In this document: one piece after another, positions 1-7,191 of the stretch
Position numbering within the stretch: the first letter of the stretch is position 1
Layout of the letters: the number at the start of each line of letters is the position of its first letter
From: an uncultured Variovorax sp.
GTDB lineage: Bacteria > Pseudomonadota > Gammaproteobacteria > Burkholderiales > Burkholderiaceae
Length of the DNA: 10,575 nucleotides
Assembly (NCBI GenBank): GCA_946478645.1
Contig: CAMLCW010000174.1
Location: forward strand, 1-10,575
Direction of reading: 5' to 3'
Translations under genes and position numbers: made by a program
The notes under the pieces: model-generated
What the model saw: only the letters and a program-made list of their open reading frames with translations
Databases searched by the model: none
Told to the model about the DNA's origin: nothing

Positions 1-123
1 AAGGCCGTCAAGGGCATGCTGCCCAAGGGCCCGCTCGGCTACGCGATGATCAAGAAACTCAAGGTGTACGGCGGTGCAGAGCATCCGCACACCGCCCAAC
101 AGCCCAAAGTGCTGGAACTGTAA
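1..123 (+). CDS. rplM: 50S ribosomal protein L13, 3' end only
   Basis: This is the last 40 codons and the TAA stop of L13, a protein of the large ribosomal subunit that binds 23S rRNA early in assembly. The reading frame is open from the first base, so the gene begins outside the window. The visible tail contains the L13 C-terminal signature [20 protein letters not shown], followed by a conserved stretch with [10 protein letters not shown] and a terminal LEL. Only 12 bases separate its stop from the rpsI start, and no terminator lies between them. This is the usual rplM-rpsI ribosomal operon, with its promoter upstream of the window. The identification is secure from the motif plus the neighbour; nothing looks broken. 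Confidence 0.96.
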   Translation, partial: KAVKGMLPKGPLGYAMIKKLKVYGGAEHPHTAQQPKVLEL

Positions 124-127
124 GGAG
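122..127 (+). promoter_or_regulatory. Shine-Dalgarno site of rpsI
   Basis: AAGGAG overlaps the rplM stop codon and lies 8 bases before the ATG at 136. It decides for that ATG over the in-frame TTG at 130, which would add two residues and sit almost on the site. Confidence 0.8.
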
Positions 128-135
128 CCTTGAGA

Positions 136-528
136 ATGATTGGTGAATGGAACAATGGCACCGGCCGTCGCAAATCGAGCGTCGCCCGTGTGTTTCTGAA
201 GAAGGGCACCGGCAAGATCACGGTCAACGGCAAGGACATCCAAGAGTTCTTCGGCCGCGAAACCTCGATCATGATTGCCAAGCAGCCCCTGGTGCTGACC
301 AACAACACCGAAGCGTTCGACGTCATGGTCAACGTGGCAGGTGGCGGCGAATCGGGCCAGGCCGGCGCAACGCGCCACGGCATCACCCGTGCGCTGATCG
401 ACTACGACGCAAGCCTCAAGCCGGTGCTGAGCCAGGCCGGCTACGTCACGCGCGATGCACGTGAAGTCGAGCGTAAGAAGGTCGGTCTGCACTCCGCACG
501 CCGCCGCAAGCAGTTCAGCAAGCGCTGA
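136..528 (+). CDS. rpsI: 30S ribosomal protein S9
   Basis: S9 is a 130-residue protein of the small subunit head whose basic C-terminal tail reaches toward the P-site tRNA. The family signature [12 protein letters not shown] is at residues 8-19, the RETSIMI/QPL region follows, and the protein ends in the characteristic basic tail RRRKQFSKR. Its length matches the family (about 130 residues). The ATG at 136 is chosen over a TTG at 130 because an AAGGAG site is correctly spaced from it and the resulting N-terminus [13 protein letters not shown] is typical of the betaproteobacterial protein. It is co-transcribed with rplM and followed by a strong intrinsic terminator at 553-581, which ends the ribosomal operon. 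Confidence 0.97.
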   Translation: MIGEWNNGTGRRKSSVARVFLKKGTGKITVNGKDIQEFFGRETSIMIAKQPLVLTNNTEAFDVMVNVAGGGESGQAGATRHGITRALIDYDASLKPVLSQAGYVTRDAREVERKKVGLHSARRRKQFSKR

Positions 529-552
529 TCCTGTTCGCTGCGAACAAGGAAG

Positions 553-581
553 AGCCGCCCCCGGGCGGCTTTTTCTTTTTT
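553..581 (+). terminator. Intrinsic terminator of rplM-rpsI
   Basis: A 7-bp GC-rich stem (AGCCGCC / GGCGGCT) with the 4-base loop CCCG at 553-570 is followed by a T tract interrupted once by C (571-581). It starts 24 bases after the rpsI stop. The structure fits Rho-independent termination and is almost identical to the one after erpA. Confidence 0.9.
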
Positions 582-645
582 GCTCGCCGCGTCTTGGTGC
601 GCCGGCGTTCGACCCCACTTCCAATGGGTGCTCGGTGCCGCCGGC

Positions 646-674
646 CTGCCAGGAACGCGGCATTGCAGTAGCAT
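646..674 (+). promoter_or_regulatory. Candidate sigma-70 promoter of erpA
   Basis: CTGCCA (646-651) and TAGCAT (669-674) each match four of six consensus bases and are separated by 17 bases, placing a start near 681. A promoter is expected here because the rpsI terminator lies upstream and erpA stands alone. The direct repeat CATTGG-TC-CATTGG (672-685) overlaps the -10 box and the expected start. Weak matches are easy to find by chance, so this is tentative. Confidence 0.3.
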
Positions 675-702
675 TGGTCCATTGGCCGCATGTCCGGCCC
701 GC

Positions 703-708
703 AAGGAG
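703..708 (+). promoter_or_regulatory. Shine-Dalgarno site of erpA
   Basis: AAGGAG ends 10 bases before the ATG at 719. It selects this ATG over longer in-frame readings that would run back into the rpsI terminator region. Confidence 0.75.
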
Positions 709-718
709 TTATCCCCCC

Positions 719-1084
719 ATGAGCGCTGTTGCCGAAAACATCCAGACCCAGATGCCCGAGCCGATCGTCTTCACCGACAGCGCGGCTGCCAAGGTGGCCG
801 ACCTGATCGCCGAAGAGGGCAATCCCGACCTCAAGCTGCGCGTGTTCGTGCAGGGCGGGGGCTGCTCGGGCTTCCAGTACGGTTTCACCTTCGATGAAAT
901 CACCAACGAAGACGACACGACCATGACCAAGAACGGCGTGTCGCTGTTGATCGACGCGATGAGCTACCAGTACCTGGTCGGCGCCGAGATCGACTACAAG
1001 GAAGACCTGCAGGGCGCCCAGTTCGTGATCAAGAACCCGAACGCCACCAGCACCTGCGGCTGCGGCTCGAGCTTCTCGGCCTGA
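719..1084 (+). CDS. erpA: Iron-sulfur cluster insertion protein ErpA (A-type carrier)
   Basis: ErpA receives Fe-S clusters from a scaffold and hands them to apo-enzymes in the cytoplasm. The 121-residue product is a single HesB/IscA-fold domain. The three cysteines that bind the cluster are all present: Cys49 in GGGCSGF, and Cys113 and Cys115 in the TCGCGSSF tail. The motif [17 protein letters not shown] followed by NGV-LLID is typical of ErpA rather than the shorter IscA. A long unstructured N-terminus (about 18 residues) precedes the domain, as in betaproteobacterial ErpA. No isc or suf genes are nearby. The gene is a monocistronic unit between two terminators, in the rpsI-erpA order I associate with Burkholderiales. 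Confidence 0.95.
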   Translation: MSAVAENIQTQMPEPIVFTDSAAAKVADLIAEEGNPDLKLRVFVQGGGCSGFQYGFTFDEITNEDDTTMTKNGVSLLIDAMSYQYLVGAEIDYKEDLQGAQFVIKNPNATSTCGCGSSFSA

Positions 1085-1148
1085 TCCTTCTGCCTGCCGC
1101 GGTGGTGCCGGCCCCGACCGAACCCACAACACCGCCGCCTCTTCAAAG

Positions 1149-1171
1149 AAGCCGCCTCCGGGCGGCTTTTT
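1149..1171 (+). terminator. Intrinsic terminator of erpA
   Basis: An 8-bp stem (AAGCCGCC / GGCGGCTT) with loop TCCG is followed by a short T run ending at 1171, 65 bases after the erpA stop. Its core differs from the rpsI terminator by a single loop base. Confidence 0.88.
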
Positions 1172-1210
1172 GCTTCCTGCCGCCGATCACCATCCGCCCG
1201 CGCCGCCTCC

Positions 1211-2638
1211 ATGCCGCCTGACACCGCCTCCGCCCCCGTCCGCAAGAGCCTGCTGTGGCTCGTGGCGGTCGGCTTCTTCATGCAGACGCTGGACGCCACC
1301 ATCATCAACACGGCGCTGCCCGGCATGGCTGCGAGCCTGGGGGAAAGCCCGCTGCGCATGCAGTCGGTCGTGGTGGCCTACGCGCTGACGATGGCGATGC
1401 TGATCCCGGCTTCGGGCTGGATCGCCGACCGCTTCGGCACGCGGCGGGTGTTCTTCTCGGCCATCGTGCTGTTTGCCGTCGGTTCGGTGCTGTGCGCGAT
1501 ATCCCAGGGGCTCGGCCAACTGGTGGCGGCACGCGTGGTGCAGGGCCTGGGCGGTGCGTTGCTGCTGCCGGTGGGCCGGCTGGCGCTGCTGCGCACGGTG
1601 CCGCGCGGCGAGTTCCTGCAGGCGATGAGCTTCGTGGCGATCCCGGGCCTGATCGGTCCGCTGCTCGGTCCCACGCTGGGCGGCTGGCTGGTGCAATACG
1701 CCTCCTGGCACTGGATCTTTTTGATCAATGTGCCGGTGGCCCTGGCGGGCTGCCTGGCCACGCTGCGCTTCATGCCCGACCTGCGCGGTGCCGCGCCGCG
1801 GCGCTTCGACGGCGTCGGCTATGCAATGCTGTCTTTCGGCATGGTCGCGATCTCGCTTTCGCTCGACGGGGTGGCCGCGCTCGGTGTCGGCCAGGGCGGG
1901 GTGATGGTGGTGCTGGTGTTCGGCTTCGCGAGCATCGTCGCGTACTGGCTGCACGCGGGGCGAACGGCCGAGCCGCTCTTCGCGCCGGCGCTCTTCAAGG
2001 TGCCGACGCTCGCGATCGGCCTGCTCGGCAACCTGTTCTCGCGCCTGGGCAGCAGCTGCATGCCTTTTCTCGTGCCGCTGCTGCTGCAGGTGTCGATGGG
2101 CTATTCGCCGTTGCGCGCGGGCCTGATGATGCTGCCGGTGGCATTGGCGGGCATGGCCATGAAGCGCTTTGCCGCGCCGCTGATCACGCACCACGGCTAC
2201 CGCCGGGTGCTGGTGCTGAACACGGTGCTCGTGGGGCTCGCGATGGCGAGCTTCGGCTTCACCGCGCCGGGCCAACCGCTGGGGCTGCATGTGCTGCAGC
2301 TGGCGGTCTTCGGTGCGGTGAATTCGCTGCAGTTCACCGCCATGAACACCATCACCCTCAAGGACCTCGACGGCGGCATGGCCAGCAGCGGCAACAGCCT
2401 GCTGTCGATGGTGCAGATGCTTGCGATGAGCATGGGCGTGGCCGCCGCAGCCGCGGTGCTTGCGGGTTACAACGGTGTGTTCGGCACCGATTCGCCCGCG
2501 CACACGCTCGACGCCTTCCAGGCGACGTTCGCGAGCATGGGGCTCATCACGGTTGCTTCAGCCTTCATCTTCTGGCACCTGCCTGCAGAAGCCCGGGCAC
2601 CGCGGCCTGCGCAACCCGAAGTGTCTGGCCAGGGCTGA
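1211..2638 (+). CDS. mdtD: MdtD-like multidrug MFS exporter (DHA2 family)
   Basis: This is a predicted proton-driven drug exporter of the inner membrane, 475 residues long with about 14 hydrophobic segments. DHA2 hallmarks are present in order: LDATIINTALP (27-37, motif D1), GWIADRFGTRR (69-79, motif A), RVVQGLGGALLLPVGR (108-123, motif B), GPLLGPTLGG (149-158, motif C) and WHWIFLINVPV (166-176). Throughout, it resembles E. coli MdtD (471 residues), including the late TLKDL and MASSGNSLLSM stretches. In E. coli, mdtD lies in mdtABCD-baeSR; here no RND pump or two-component system is near, so its substrate and regulation are open. No clear Shine-Dalgarno site precedes the ATG, and only 39 bases separate it from the erpA terminator. 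It ends 15 bases from the convergent anmK stop. Confidence 0.88.
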   Translation: MPPDTASAPVRKSLLWLVAVGFFMQTLDATIINTALPGMAASLGESPLRMQSVVVAYALTMAMLIPASGWIADRFGTRRVFFSAIVLFAVGSVLCAISQGLGQLVAARVVQGLGGALLLPVGRLALLRTVPRGEFLQAMSFVAIPGLIGPLLGPTLGGWLVQYASWHWIFLINVPVALAGCLATLRFMPDLRGAAPRRFDGVGYAMLSFGMVAISLSLDGVAALGVGQGGVMVVLVFGFASIVAYWLHAGRTAEPLFAPALFKVPTLAIGLLGNLFSRLGSSCMPFLVPLLLQVSMGYSPLRAGLMMLPVALAGMAMKRFAAPLITHHGYRRVLVLNTVLVGLAMASFGFTAPGQPLGLHVLQLAVFGAVNSLQFTAMNTITLKDLDGGMASSGNSLLSMVQMLAMSMGVAAAAAVLAGYNGVFGTDSPAHTLDAFQATFASMGLITVASAFIFWHLPAEARAPRPAQPEVSGQG

Positions 2639-2653
2639 CGCCCGCGCGGCGGC

Positions 2654-3793
2654 TCAAGCCGCGGGATAAACCGCGCCGAGCACACGCGCGCCGCGGGCGC
2701 CCGTCACGCTCGCGAGGTTGCCCGGCTCGCGTCGCAGCGTGCAGCGCGCGAGCCAGGCGAACGCCGCGGCCTCGACCTGCAGCGGCGGCAGCCCGTGGGC
2801 GTCGGAGGTGTCGACCGCCACGCCCGGCAGCAAGGCGCGCAGCCGCGCCAGCAGATGGTCGTTGAGCGCGCCGCCGCCGCAGACGATCAGCAGTCTGCTG
2901 TCGCCTGCATACCGGCGCAGGTCGGCGGCGCAGGCGCTGGCGGTGAACTCGGCGAGCGTGGCCTGCACGTCGGCCGGGTCGGCATGGGCGGCGGCGTCGC
3001 CGAGGGCCGCCGCGAGCCAGGTGGGGTTGAACAGGTCGCGGCCGGTGCTCTTGGGCGGCGGCTTGGCGAAATAGGATTCCGAGCGCAGGCGTGCGAGCAG
3101 GTCCGGCAGCACCTGTCCGCTTGCCGCCCAGCGGCCGCCGCGGTCGAAGGCTTCGCCGGTGTGGCGCTGGCACCAGTGGTCCATCAGGGCATTGCCGGGG
3201 CCGCAATCGAAGCCGAGCACCGAAGAAGGTCCGTCGGCAGCCGCATCCTTCGCGGGCAGCAGACTCAGGTTCGAAATGCCGCCGATGTTGAGCACCGCGA
3301 CCGCCCGGTCGTCGCGCCCGAACAGCGCGCGGTGGAAGGCCGGCACCAGTGGCGCGCCCTGGCCGCCAGCCGCGAGGTCGCGGCTGCGGAAGTCCGCGAT
3401 CACGTCGATGCCGCTCAGTTCGGCCAGCAGCGAGGGATTGTTGATCTGCAGCGTGTAGCCGACGCCGTCGAACTCCGTCGGCCGGTGGCGCACGGTCTGC
3501 CCGTGGGCACCGATGGCGGCCACCGCGCGGACGGGCGTCGAGCTGTCCGCGAGCAGCCGATCGACCACTTCCGCGTAGATGCGCGCCAGGCCGCTGCCGG
3601 CGAGCGCGGCGCGATGAAGCTCGTTGTCGCCGGGGGTGTTGAGCGCCAGCAGCTCGGTACGCAGCGCGGCAGGAAAGGGGGCAGTGGCGTAGGCCCGCAC
3701 GGCCATGCCGCCGTTCGAGAAATCGGCCAGCACGCCATCGACGCCGTCGAGCGAGGTGCCCGACATCAGGCCGATGAACAGTGCGGCGGGCAT
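2654..3793 (-). CDS. anmK: Anhydro-N-acetylmuramic acid kinase
   Basis: AnmK phosphorylates and hydrates 1,6-anhydro-MurNAc, released from murein by lytic transglycosylases, to MurNAc-6-phosphate in the cytoplasm. The 379-residue protein carries the ASKHA-fold signatures: GLMSGTSLDGVD (8-19, phosphate loop), GAHGQTVRH (95-103), ADFRSRDLAAGGQGAPLVP (133-151), NIGGISNLS (169-177) and FDCGPGNALMD (195-205). The last motif includes Asp196, which corresponds to the catalytic base of the E. coli enzyme. A CGGGALND motif lies near the C-terminus. Length is normal for the family. The ATG at 3793 lies 20 bases after the stop of the M23 peptidase gene, so the two are probably co-transcribed. The Shine-Dalgarno match is weak, suggesting help from upstream translation. 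Confidence 0.95.
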   Translation of the reverse strand: MPAALFIGLMSGTSLDGVDGVLADFSNGGMAVRAYATAPFPAALRTELLALNTPGDNELHRAALAGSGLARIYAEVVDRLLADSSTPVRAVAAIGAHGQTVRHRPTEFDGVGYTLQINNPSLLAELSGIDVIADFRSRDLAAGGQGAPLVPAFHRALFGRDDRAVAVLNIGGISNLSLLPAKDAAADGPSSVLGFDCGPGNALMDHWCQRHTGEAFDRGGRWAASGQVLPDLLARLRSESYFAKPPPKSTGRDLFNPTWLAAALGDAAAHADPADVQATLAEFTASACAADLRRYAGDSRLLIVCGGGALNDHLLARLRALLPGVAVDTSDAHGLPPLQVEAAAFAWLARCTLRREPGNLASVTGARGARVLGAVYPAA

Positions 3794-3813
3794 GGCCGAC
3801 GCGTTGCCGCTTC

Positions 3814-5154
3814 TCAGTCGGCGCTGGCCTGGATGACCGAGAACGCGGCAGCCAGCTCGGTGCGGGCGCCGACGGCCACGCGTTCGAATGCCGGGCGCAT
3901 GGCGGCGGTGATCGGTGCGCCGCCTTCCTGGGCGATGGAAGCGGGGTTCTGGTATTCGCCGTTCACGCGGAACTCGAAGTGCAGATGGGGACCGGTGGCC
4001 CAGCCGGTGGAGCCCACGGCGCCGATCTTCTGGCCCTGGCTGATGCTCTCGCCGGTCTTGACGTCGATCCGGCTCAGGTGGGCGTAGGCCGTCTGCTGGT
4101 TGTTGCGGTGCTTGATGATGACGATGTTGCCGTAGCCGCTCTGCGTGCCAGCGAAATCGACCGTGCCATCGCCGACGCTGCGCACCGCGGTGCCGGTGGG
4201 AGCGGCATAGTCGACGCCGTTGTGTTGGCGCCAGCTGTTCAGGATCGGATGCATGCGCATCGCAAAGCCGCTCGACACCCGCGTGAACTCGACCGGCGAG
4301 CTCAGGTAGGCCTTGCGCAGGCTGTCGCCGTTCGGGCGGTAGTAGCTGCCCTTCTGGCCCGGGGGCTGGAACCACACGGCCTGGTGGACCTTGCCGTTGT
4401 TCTCGAACTCGGCCGAGAGCACGCGGCCGCTGCGCAGCGCCTGGCCGTCGGCCTCGAAGGTCTCGTACACCACCGCGAAGCGGTCGCCCTTGCGCAGCGA
4501 GCGTACGTCGACGTCGCCGGCAAAGATGTCGGCCAGCTGGCTTGCCACGCTGTCGGGAACGCGCGCGTCGTCGGTGGCCGCGAACAGCGAGGTGCGGATC
4601 GTGCCGCTCGCGAGGCGCGTGCCCGAGGTCAGCTCGTCGTCCTCGGTGAGCGCGACGAAGCCGGAGGGCGTGCGCTCGATCACGAAGCGCTTGAAATTGC
4701 CGTCGCCATCGGGGATCCAGCGCGCACTGAGCTTCTTGAGCTGGTTTTCCTGCGTGGCTTCGGCCGTGATGGTGCGCCCGGCACGGGCGAAGAGCGCCTT
4801 GCGCGCATCGCCGCTGCTGCGGACGAACGCGGCGGCGGCCGGGTCGGAGATGCCCAGCCGCTTCAGCAGCGCCTCGGCGGTGTCGCTCGAGCGCGTGACG
4901 TCGGTGCGAAACAGCGTGAAGCTGAAGTTCTCGAGCGACTCGCTCTGGTCCGCAAAGGACAGGGGCGACACCGCCTCGAGCACCTGCTGCACGGGAAGGT
5001 CGGATGCGTCGGGGCCGAGGGAGGCCACCGCCAGGGTTCCGGCGCTCAGCAAAGCCGCCGCAATCGCCGCGGTGATCTGCTTGGGGTAGGTCCGGAACGT
5101 ATAGGCCACGCGAGAAGCCAGGAGCTCCTCGGCGGCAAGAATGCCGTTGATCAA
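3814..5154 (-). CDS. M23 family murein endopeptidase, MepM-like
   Basis: This is a predicted membrane-anchored zinc endopeptidase that cuts peptide cross-links in periplasmic peptidoglycan. From the TTG at 5154 the product has 446 residues: a short cytoplasmic head, one transmembrane segment (about 27-46), an extended N-terminal region and a C-terminal LytM/M23 domain (about 300-415). All active-site residues are visible: His311 and Asp315 in HNGVDYA, His359 in AYAHLS, and His390 and His392 in GPHLHFEF. The architecture recalls E. coli MepM (440 residues), but a LysM domain is not obvious. No ATG occurs in frame near the expected N-terminus, so TTG is inferred; an ATG at 5316 would overlap tyrS and lie upstream of the candidate promoter. 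It is the first gene of a unit with anmK. Confidence 0.88.
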   Translation of the reverse strand: MINGILAAEELLASRVAYTFRTYPKQITAAIAAALLSAGTLAVASLGPDASDLPVQQVLEAVSPLSFADQSESLENFSFTLFRTDVTRSSDTAEALLKRLGISDPAAAAFVRSSGDARKALFARAGRTITAEATQENQLKKLSARWIPDGDGNFKRFVIERTPSGFVALTEDDELTSGTRLASGTIRTSLFAATDDARVPDSVASQLADIFAGDVDVRSLRKGDRFAVVYETFEADGQALRSGRVLSAEFENNGKVHQAVWFQPPGQKGSYYRPNGDSLRKAYLSSPVEFTRVSSGFAMRMHPILNSWRQHNGVDYAAPTGTAVRSVGDGTVDFAGTQSGYGNIVIIKHRNNQQTAYAHLSRIDVKTGESISQGQKIGAVGSTGWATGPHLHFEFRVNGEYQNPASIAQEGGAPITAAMRPAFERVAVGARTELAAAFSVIQASAD

Positions 5155-5237
5155 AACTGTGAATTCCAGCTCAGGTTCTGCAAATCCGTGCTGCAGAAGC
5201 CCGGTACGGACAGGGGCGGCAGGACGGTGCGGAAAGC

Positions 5238-5260
5238 AGCGCCGCTTAGAATTCGGCGCT
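5238..5260. repeat. Inverted repeat in the tyrS/M23 divergent region
   Basis: Perfect 7-bp arms AGCGCCG (5238-5244) and CGGCGCT (5254-5260) flank a 9-base AT-rich spacer. The spacer contains the candidate tyrS -10 box. The repeat could be an operator. Alternatively, on the minus strand, it could form a hairpin near the 5' end of the M23-anmK transcript. No T tract follows, so it is not an intrinsic terminator. Confidence 0.55.
5247..5252 (+). promoter_or_regulatory. Candidate -10 box of tyrS
   Basis: TAGAAT matches five of six -10 consensus bases and would start transcription near 5259, giving a leader of about 56 bases. No good -35 box lies 16-18 bases upstream, which is common in GC-rich promoters but lowers confidence. 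I see no T-box-type leader. Confidence 0.4.
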
Positions 5261-5274
5261 TGAAAGTCGGGCTG

Positions 5275-5280
5275 AGTATA
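5275..5280 (-). promoter_or_regulatory. Candidate -10 box of the M23-anmK unit
   Basis: Read on the minus strand this is TATACT, a five-of-six match to the -10 consensus. The start would be near 5268 and the leader about 114 bases to the TTG at 5154. The -35 region is poor. It lies about 25 bases from the tyrS -10 candidate, so the two promoters would overlap face to face. Confidence 0.4.
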
Positions 5281-5314
5281 GCTTCGGCAGCCAAAAAACC
5301 AGCGTAAAAAGCCC

Positions 5315-6547
5315 ATGAAAGCCGAATCTGTTACATCCCCCGACCTCTCAGATGGTGTAAGACGAGCGCTCGAAATCTCCCTCCGGGGCGCCGACGAGCT
5401 GCTCCCGCAGGACGAGTGGGTGCGAAAGCTGCAGCGCTCGGAGGCCACGGGGACGCCGCTGCGCATCAAGCTGGGCCTGGACCCGACCGCCCCAGACATC
5501 CACGTCGGCCACACGGTGGTGCTCAACAAGATGCGCCAGCTCCAGGACCTGGGCCATCGGGTGATTTTCCTGATCGGGGATTTCACGACCACCATCGGCG
5601 ATCCGTCCGGCCGCAACAGCACCCGGCCGCCGCTGAACCGCGAGCAGATCGAGGCCAATGCCCAGACCTACTACAAGCAGGCCAGTCTGGTCCTGGATCC
5701 CGACAAGACCGAGATCCGCTACAACTCCGAATGGAGCGATCCGCTCGGCGCGCGCGGCATGATCCAGCTGGCCGCCAAGTACACGGTGGCGCGCATGATG
5801 GAGCGCGACGACTTCAACAAGCGCTTCAAGGCCGGCCAGTCGATCTCGGTGCACGAGTTCCTCTACCCGCTGATGCAGGGCTACGACTCGGTGGCGCTGA
5901 AGAGCGATCTCGAGCTCGGCGGCACCGACCAGAAGTTCAACCTGCTCGTCGGCAGGCATCTCCAGCAGGAGTACGGCCAAGAGCCGCAGTGCATACTCAC
6001 TATGCCGCTGCTCGAAGGGCTCGATGGCGTCGAGAAGATGTCCAAGAGCAAGAACAACTACATCGGTATCAGCGAAGACGCCAACACCATGTTCGCCAAG
6101 GTGCTGTCGATCTCCGACGACCTGATGTGGCGCTGGTACCTGTTGCTGAGCTTCCAGTCGGTGGCGCAGATCGAGGCGCTGAAGGCCGAAGTCGCGGGCG
6201 GGCGCAATCCCAAGGACGCCAAGGTGGCGCTGGCCAAGGAAATCACCACGCGCTTTCACAGCGCGGCGGCGGCGGAGGCGGCGGAACAGGACTTCATCAA
6301 CCGCAGCAAGGGCGGCGTGCCCGAGGACATTCCAGAGGTGGCCCTTTCGGGCGCGCCGCTCGGCATTGCGCAACTGCTCAAGCAGGCGGGGCTCGCGCCT
6401 TCGGCCTCCGAAGGCAGCCGGCTGATCGATGGCGGCGGCGTGCGCGTCGATTCGGTGGTGGTCAGCGACAAGGCGCTGAAGTTGCCCGCGGGCAGCTACG
6501 TGGTGCAGGTCGGCAAGCGCAAGTTCGCGCGCGTGACGCTCGGCTGA
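5315..6547 (+). CDS. tyrS: Tyrosine--tRNA ligase, KMSKS (TyrZ-like) type
   Basis: TyrRS charges tRNA(Tyr) with tyrosine through a tyrosyl-adenylate. The 410-residue protein is a complete class Ic synthetase: [14 protein letters not shown] (53-66) holds the HIGH-type signature HVGH at 63-66, [14 protein letters not shown] follows, [10 protein letters not shown] marks the tyrosine-site region, and KMSKS is at 241-245. A C-terminal S4-like RNA-binding domain spans roughly 345-405, ending in [16 protein letters not shown], rather than the KFGKT of E. coli TyrRS, puts it with the TyrZ-like form. The ATG at 5315 has no convincing Shine-Dalgarno site, but the conserved text ([17 protein letters not shown]) starts soon after it. 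It ends 23 bases from the convergent ompA-like stop. Confidence 0.96.
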   Translation: MKAESVTSPDLSDGVRRALEISLRGADELLPQDEWVRKLQRSEATGTPLRIKLGLDPTAPDIHVGHTVVLNKMRQLQDLGHRVIFLIGDFTTTIGDPSGRNSTRPPLNREQIEANAQTYYKQASLVLDPDKTEIRYNSEWSDPLGARGMIQLAAKYTVARMMERDDFNKRFKAGQSISVHEFLYPLMQGYDSVALKSDLELGGTDQKFNLLVGRHLQQEYGQEPQCILTMPLLEGLDGVEKMSKSKNNYIGISEDANTMFAKVLSISDDLMWRWYLLLSFQSVAQIEALKAEVAGGRNPKDAKVALAKEITTRFHSAAAAEAAEQDFINRSKGGVPEDIPEVALSGAPLGIAQLLKQAGLAPSASEGSRLIDGGGVRVDSVVVSDKALKLPAGSYVVQVGKRKFARVTLG

Positions 6548-6570
6548 CGCGGGCGGATGCCCCGGCGCGG

Positions 6571-7191
6571 CTAGCGAACCTCGATCGTGACGCGCCGGTT
6601 GCGCAGTTCGTGCGTCTCGTCGGGCGTGGGAATGGCGGGCTCCCGCTCGCCGCGGCCCACGGCCTCGATGCGCGCGGCCGGAAATCGCCGTTCTATGAAG
6701 AGCTGCGCCACTTCCTGGGCGCGACGTCGGGAGAGCTGGTCATTGAGTTCGAGCGGACCGGTGGTGTCGGTATGCCCCGTCACGACGATGTCGCTTCCGC
6801 TGCGGTTCTGCGCCGCGATCATCGCTTCATTCATGACGTGCTGGGAGTCGGCGGTGAGCGTGGTGCCGCCGACCTCGAAGTACACGGTGTAATGCTGCGC
6901 CGGCGGCGGCCGCATCTCGAACAGTGACTTGTGCTGGGCCTGCACCTTGGCGGGGTCGGCCTGATCGACCGACGGGGCGCCCTTGGCGCCGCTCGCCACG
7001 GTCGCGCGCTGATAGGGATGGGAAAGAACTTGCTCCGCGTTCTTCATCCGCACCACGACCGCCGAAGGTTCGCCGCTCGCCTGGGGCAGCAGCACCACGT
7101 GGGTCTGCGGCGGCGTCGAACACCCTGCGATCAGCACGGCACCCGCCATCGAGACCGAAAGAACGACATTGCGGTCGCCGAACCGCATCAT
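6571..7191 (-). CDS. OmpA-like peptidoglycan-binding lipoprotein
   Basis: This is a predicted outer-membrane lipoprotein that tethers the membrane to peptidoglycan. Of its 206 residues, the first 23 form a lipoprotein signal with the lipobox LIAGC (Cys24); Ser25 at position +2 favours outer-membrane sorting. Residues 25-100 are a linker containing VVLLPQASGEPSAVVVR and SHPYQRA. The C-terminal OmpA domain (about 103-206) starts at VYFEVGG and contains GHTDTTG (139-145), Asn150 and LSRRRA (153-158). Asp142 and Arg157 sit 15 residues apart, the spacing of the pair that binds diaminopimelate in OmpA. There is no beta-barrel. The first ATG overlaps the upstream FecR stop as ATGA, and a second ATG follows at once. 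I recall similar proteins beside FecR and CHASE2 cyclase genes; no cyclase is visible here. Confidence 0.88.
   Translation of the reverse strand: MMRFGDRNVVLSVSMAGAVLIAGCSTPPQTHVVLLPQASGEPSAVVVRMKNAEQVLSHPYQRATVASGAKGAPSVDQADPAKVQAQHKSLFEMRPPPAQHYTVYFEVGGTTLTADSQHVMNEAMIAAQNRSGSDIVVTGHTDTTGPLELNDQLSRRRAQEVAQLFIERRFPAARIEAVGRGEREPAIPTPDETHELRNRRVTIEVR

Noticed and set aside
1187..2503. A long open frame on the minus strand opposite mdtD, rich in Arg, His and Gln.
   Set aside because: It is the antisense shadow of a GC-rich membrane protein gene. Its composition is unlike a folded protein and mdtD has full family motifs.
2641..2665. Possible hairpin between the mdtD and anmK stops.
   Set aside because: The pairing is short and interrupted and no T run follows in either direction.
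3781..5307. A plus-strand open frame of about 500 codons opposite the M23 peptidase and the start of anmK.
   Set aside because: It is low-complexity Ala/Arg/Gly/Val sequence with no family motif. The minus strand encodes two proteins with intact catalytic residues.
5253..5314. T-box or other riboswitch leader before tyrS.
   Set aside because: The likely leader is about 56 bases, too short for a T-box, and no specifier or antiterminator features are seen; T-boxes are also rare outside Firmicutes and relatives.
5316..5658. N-terminal extension of the M23 frame back into tyrS.
   Set aside because: It overlaps the tyrS coding sequence and lacks conserved or signal-like sequence; the transmembrane start comes only after 5154.
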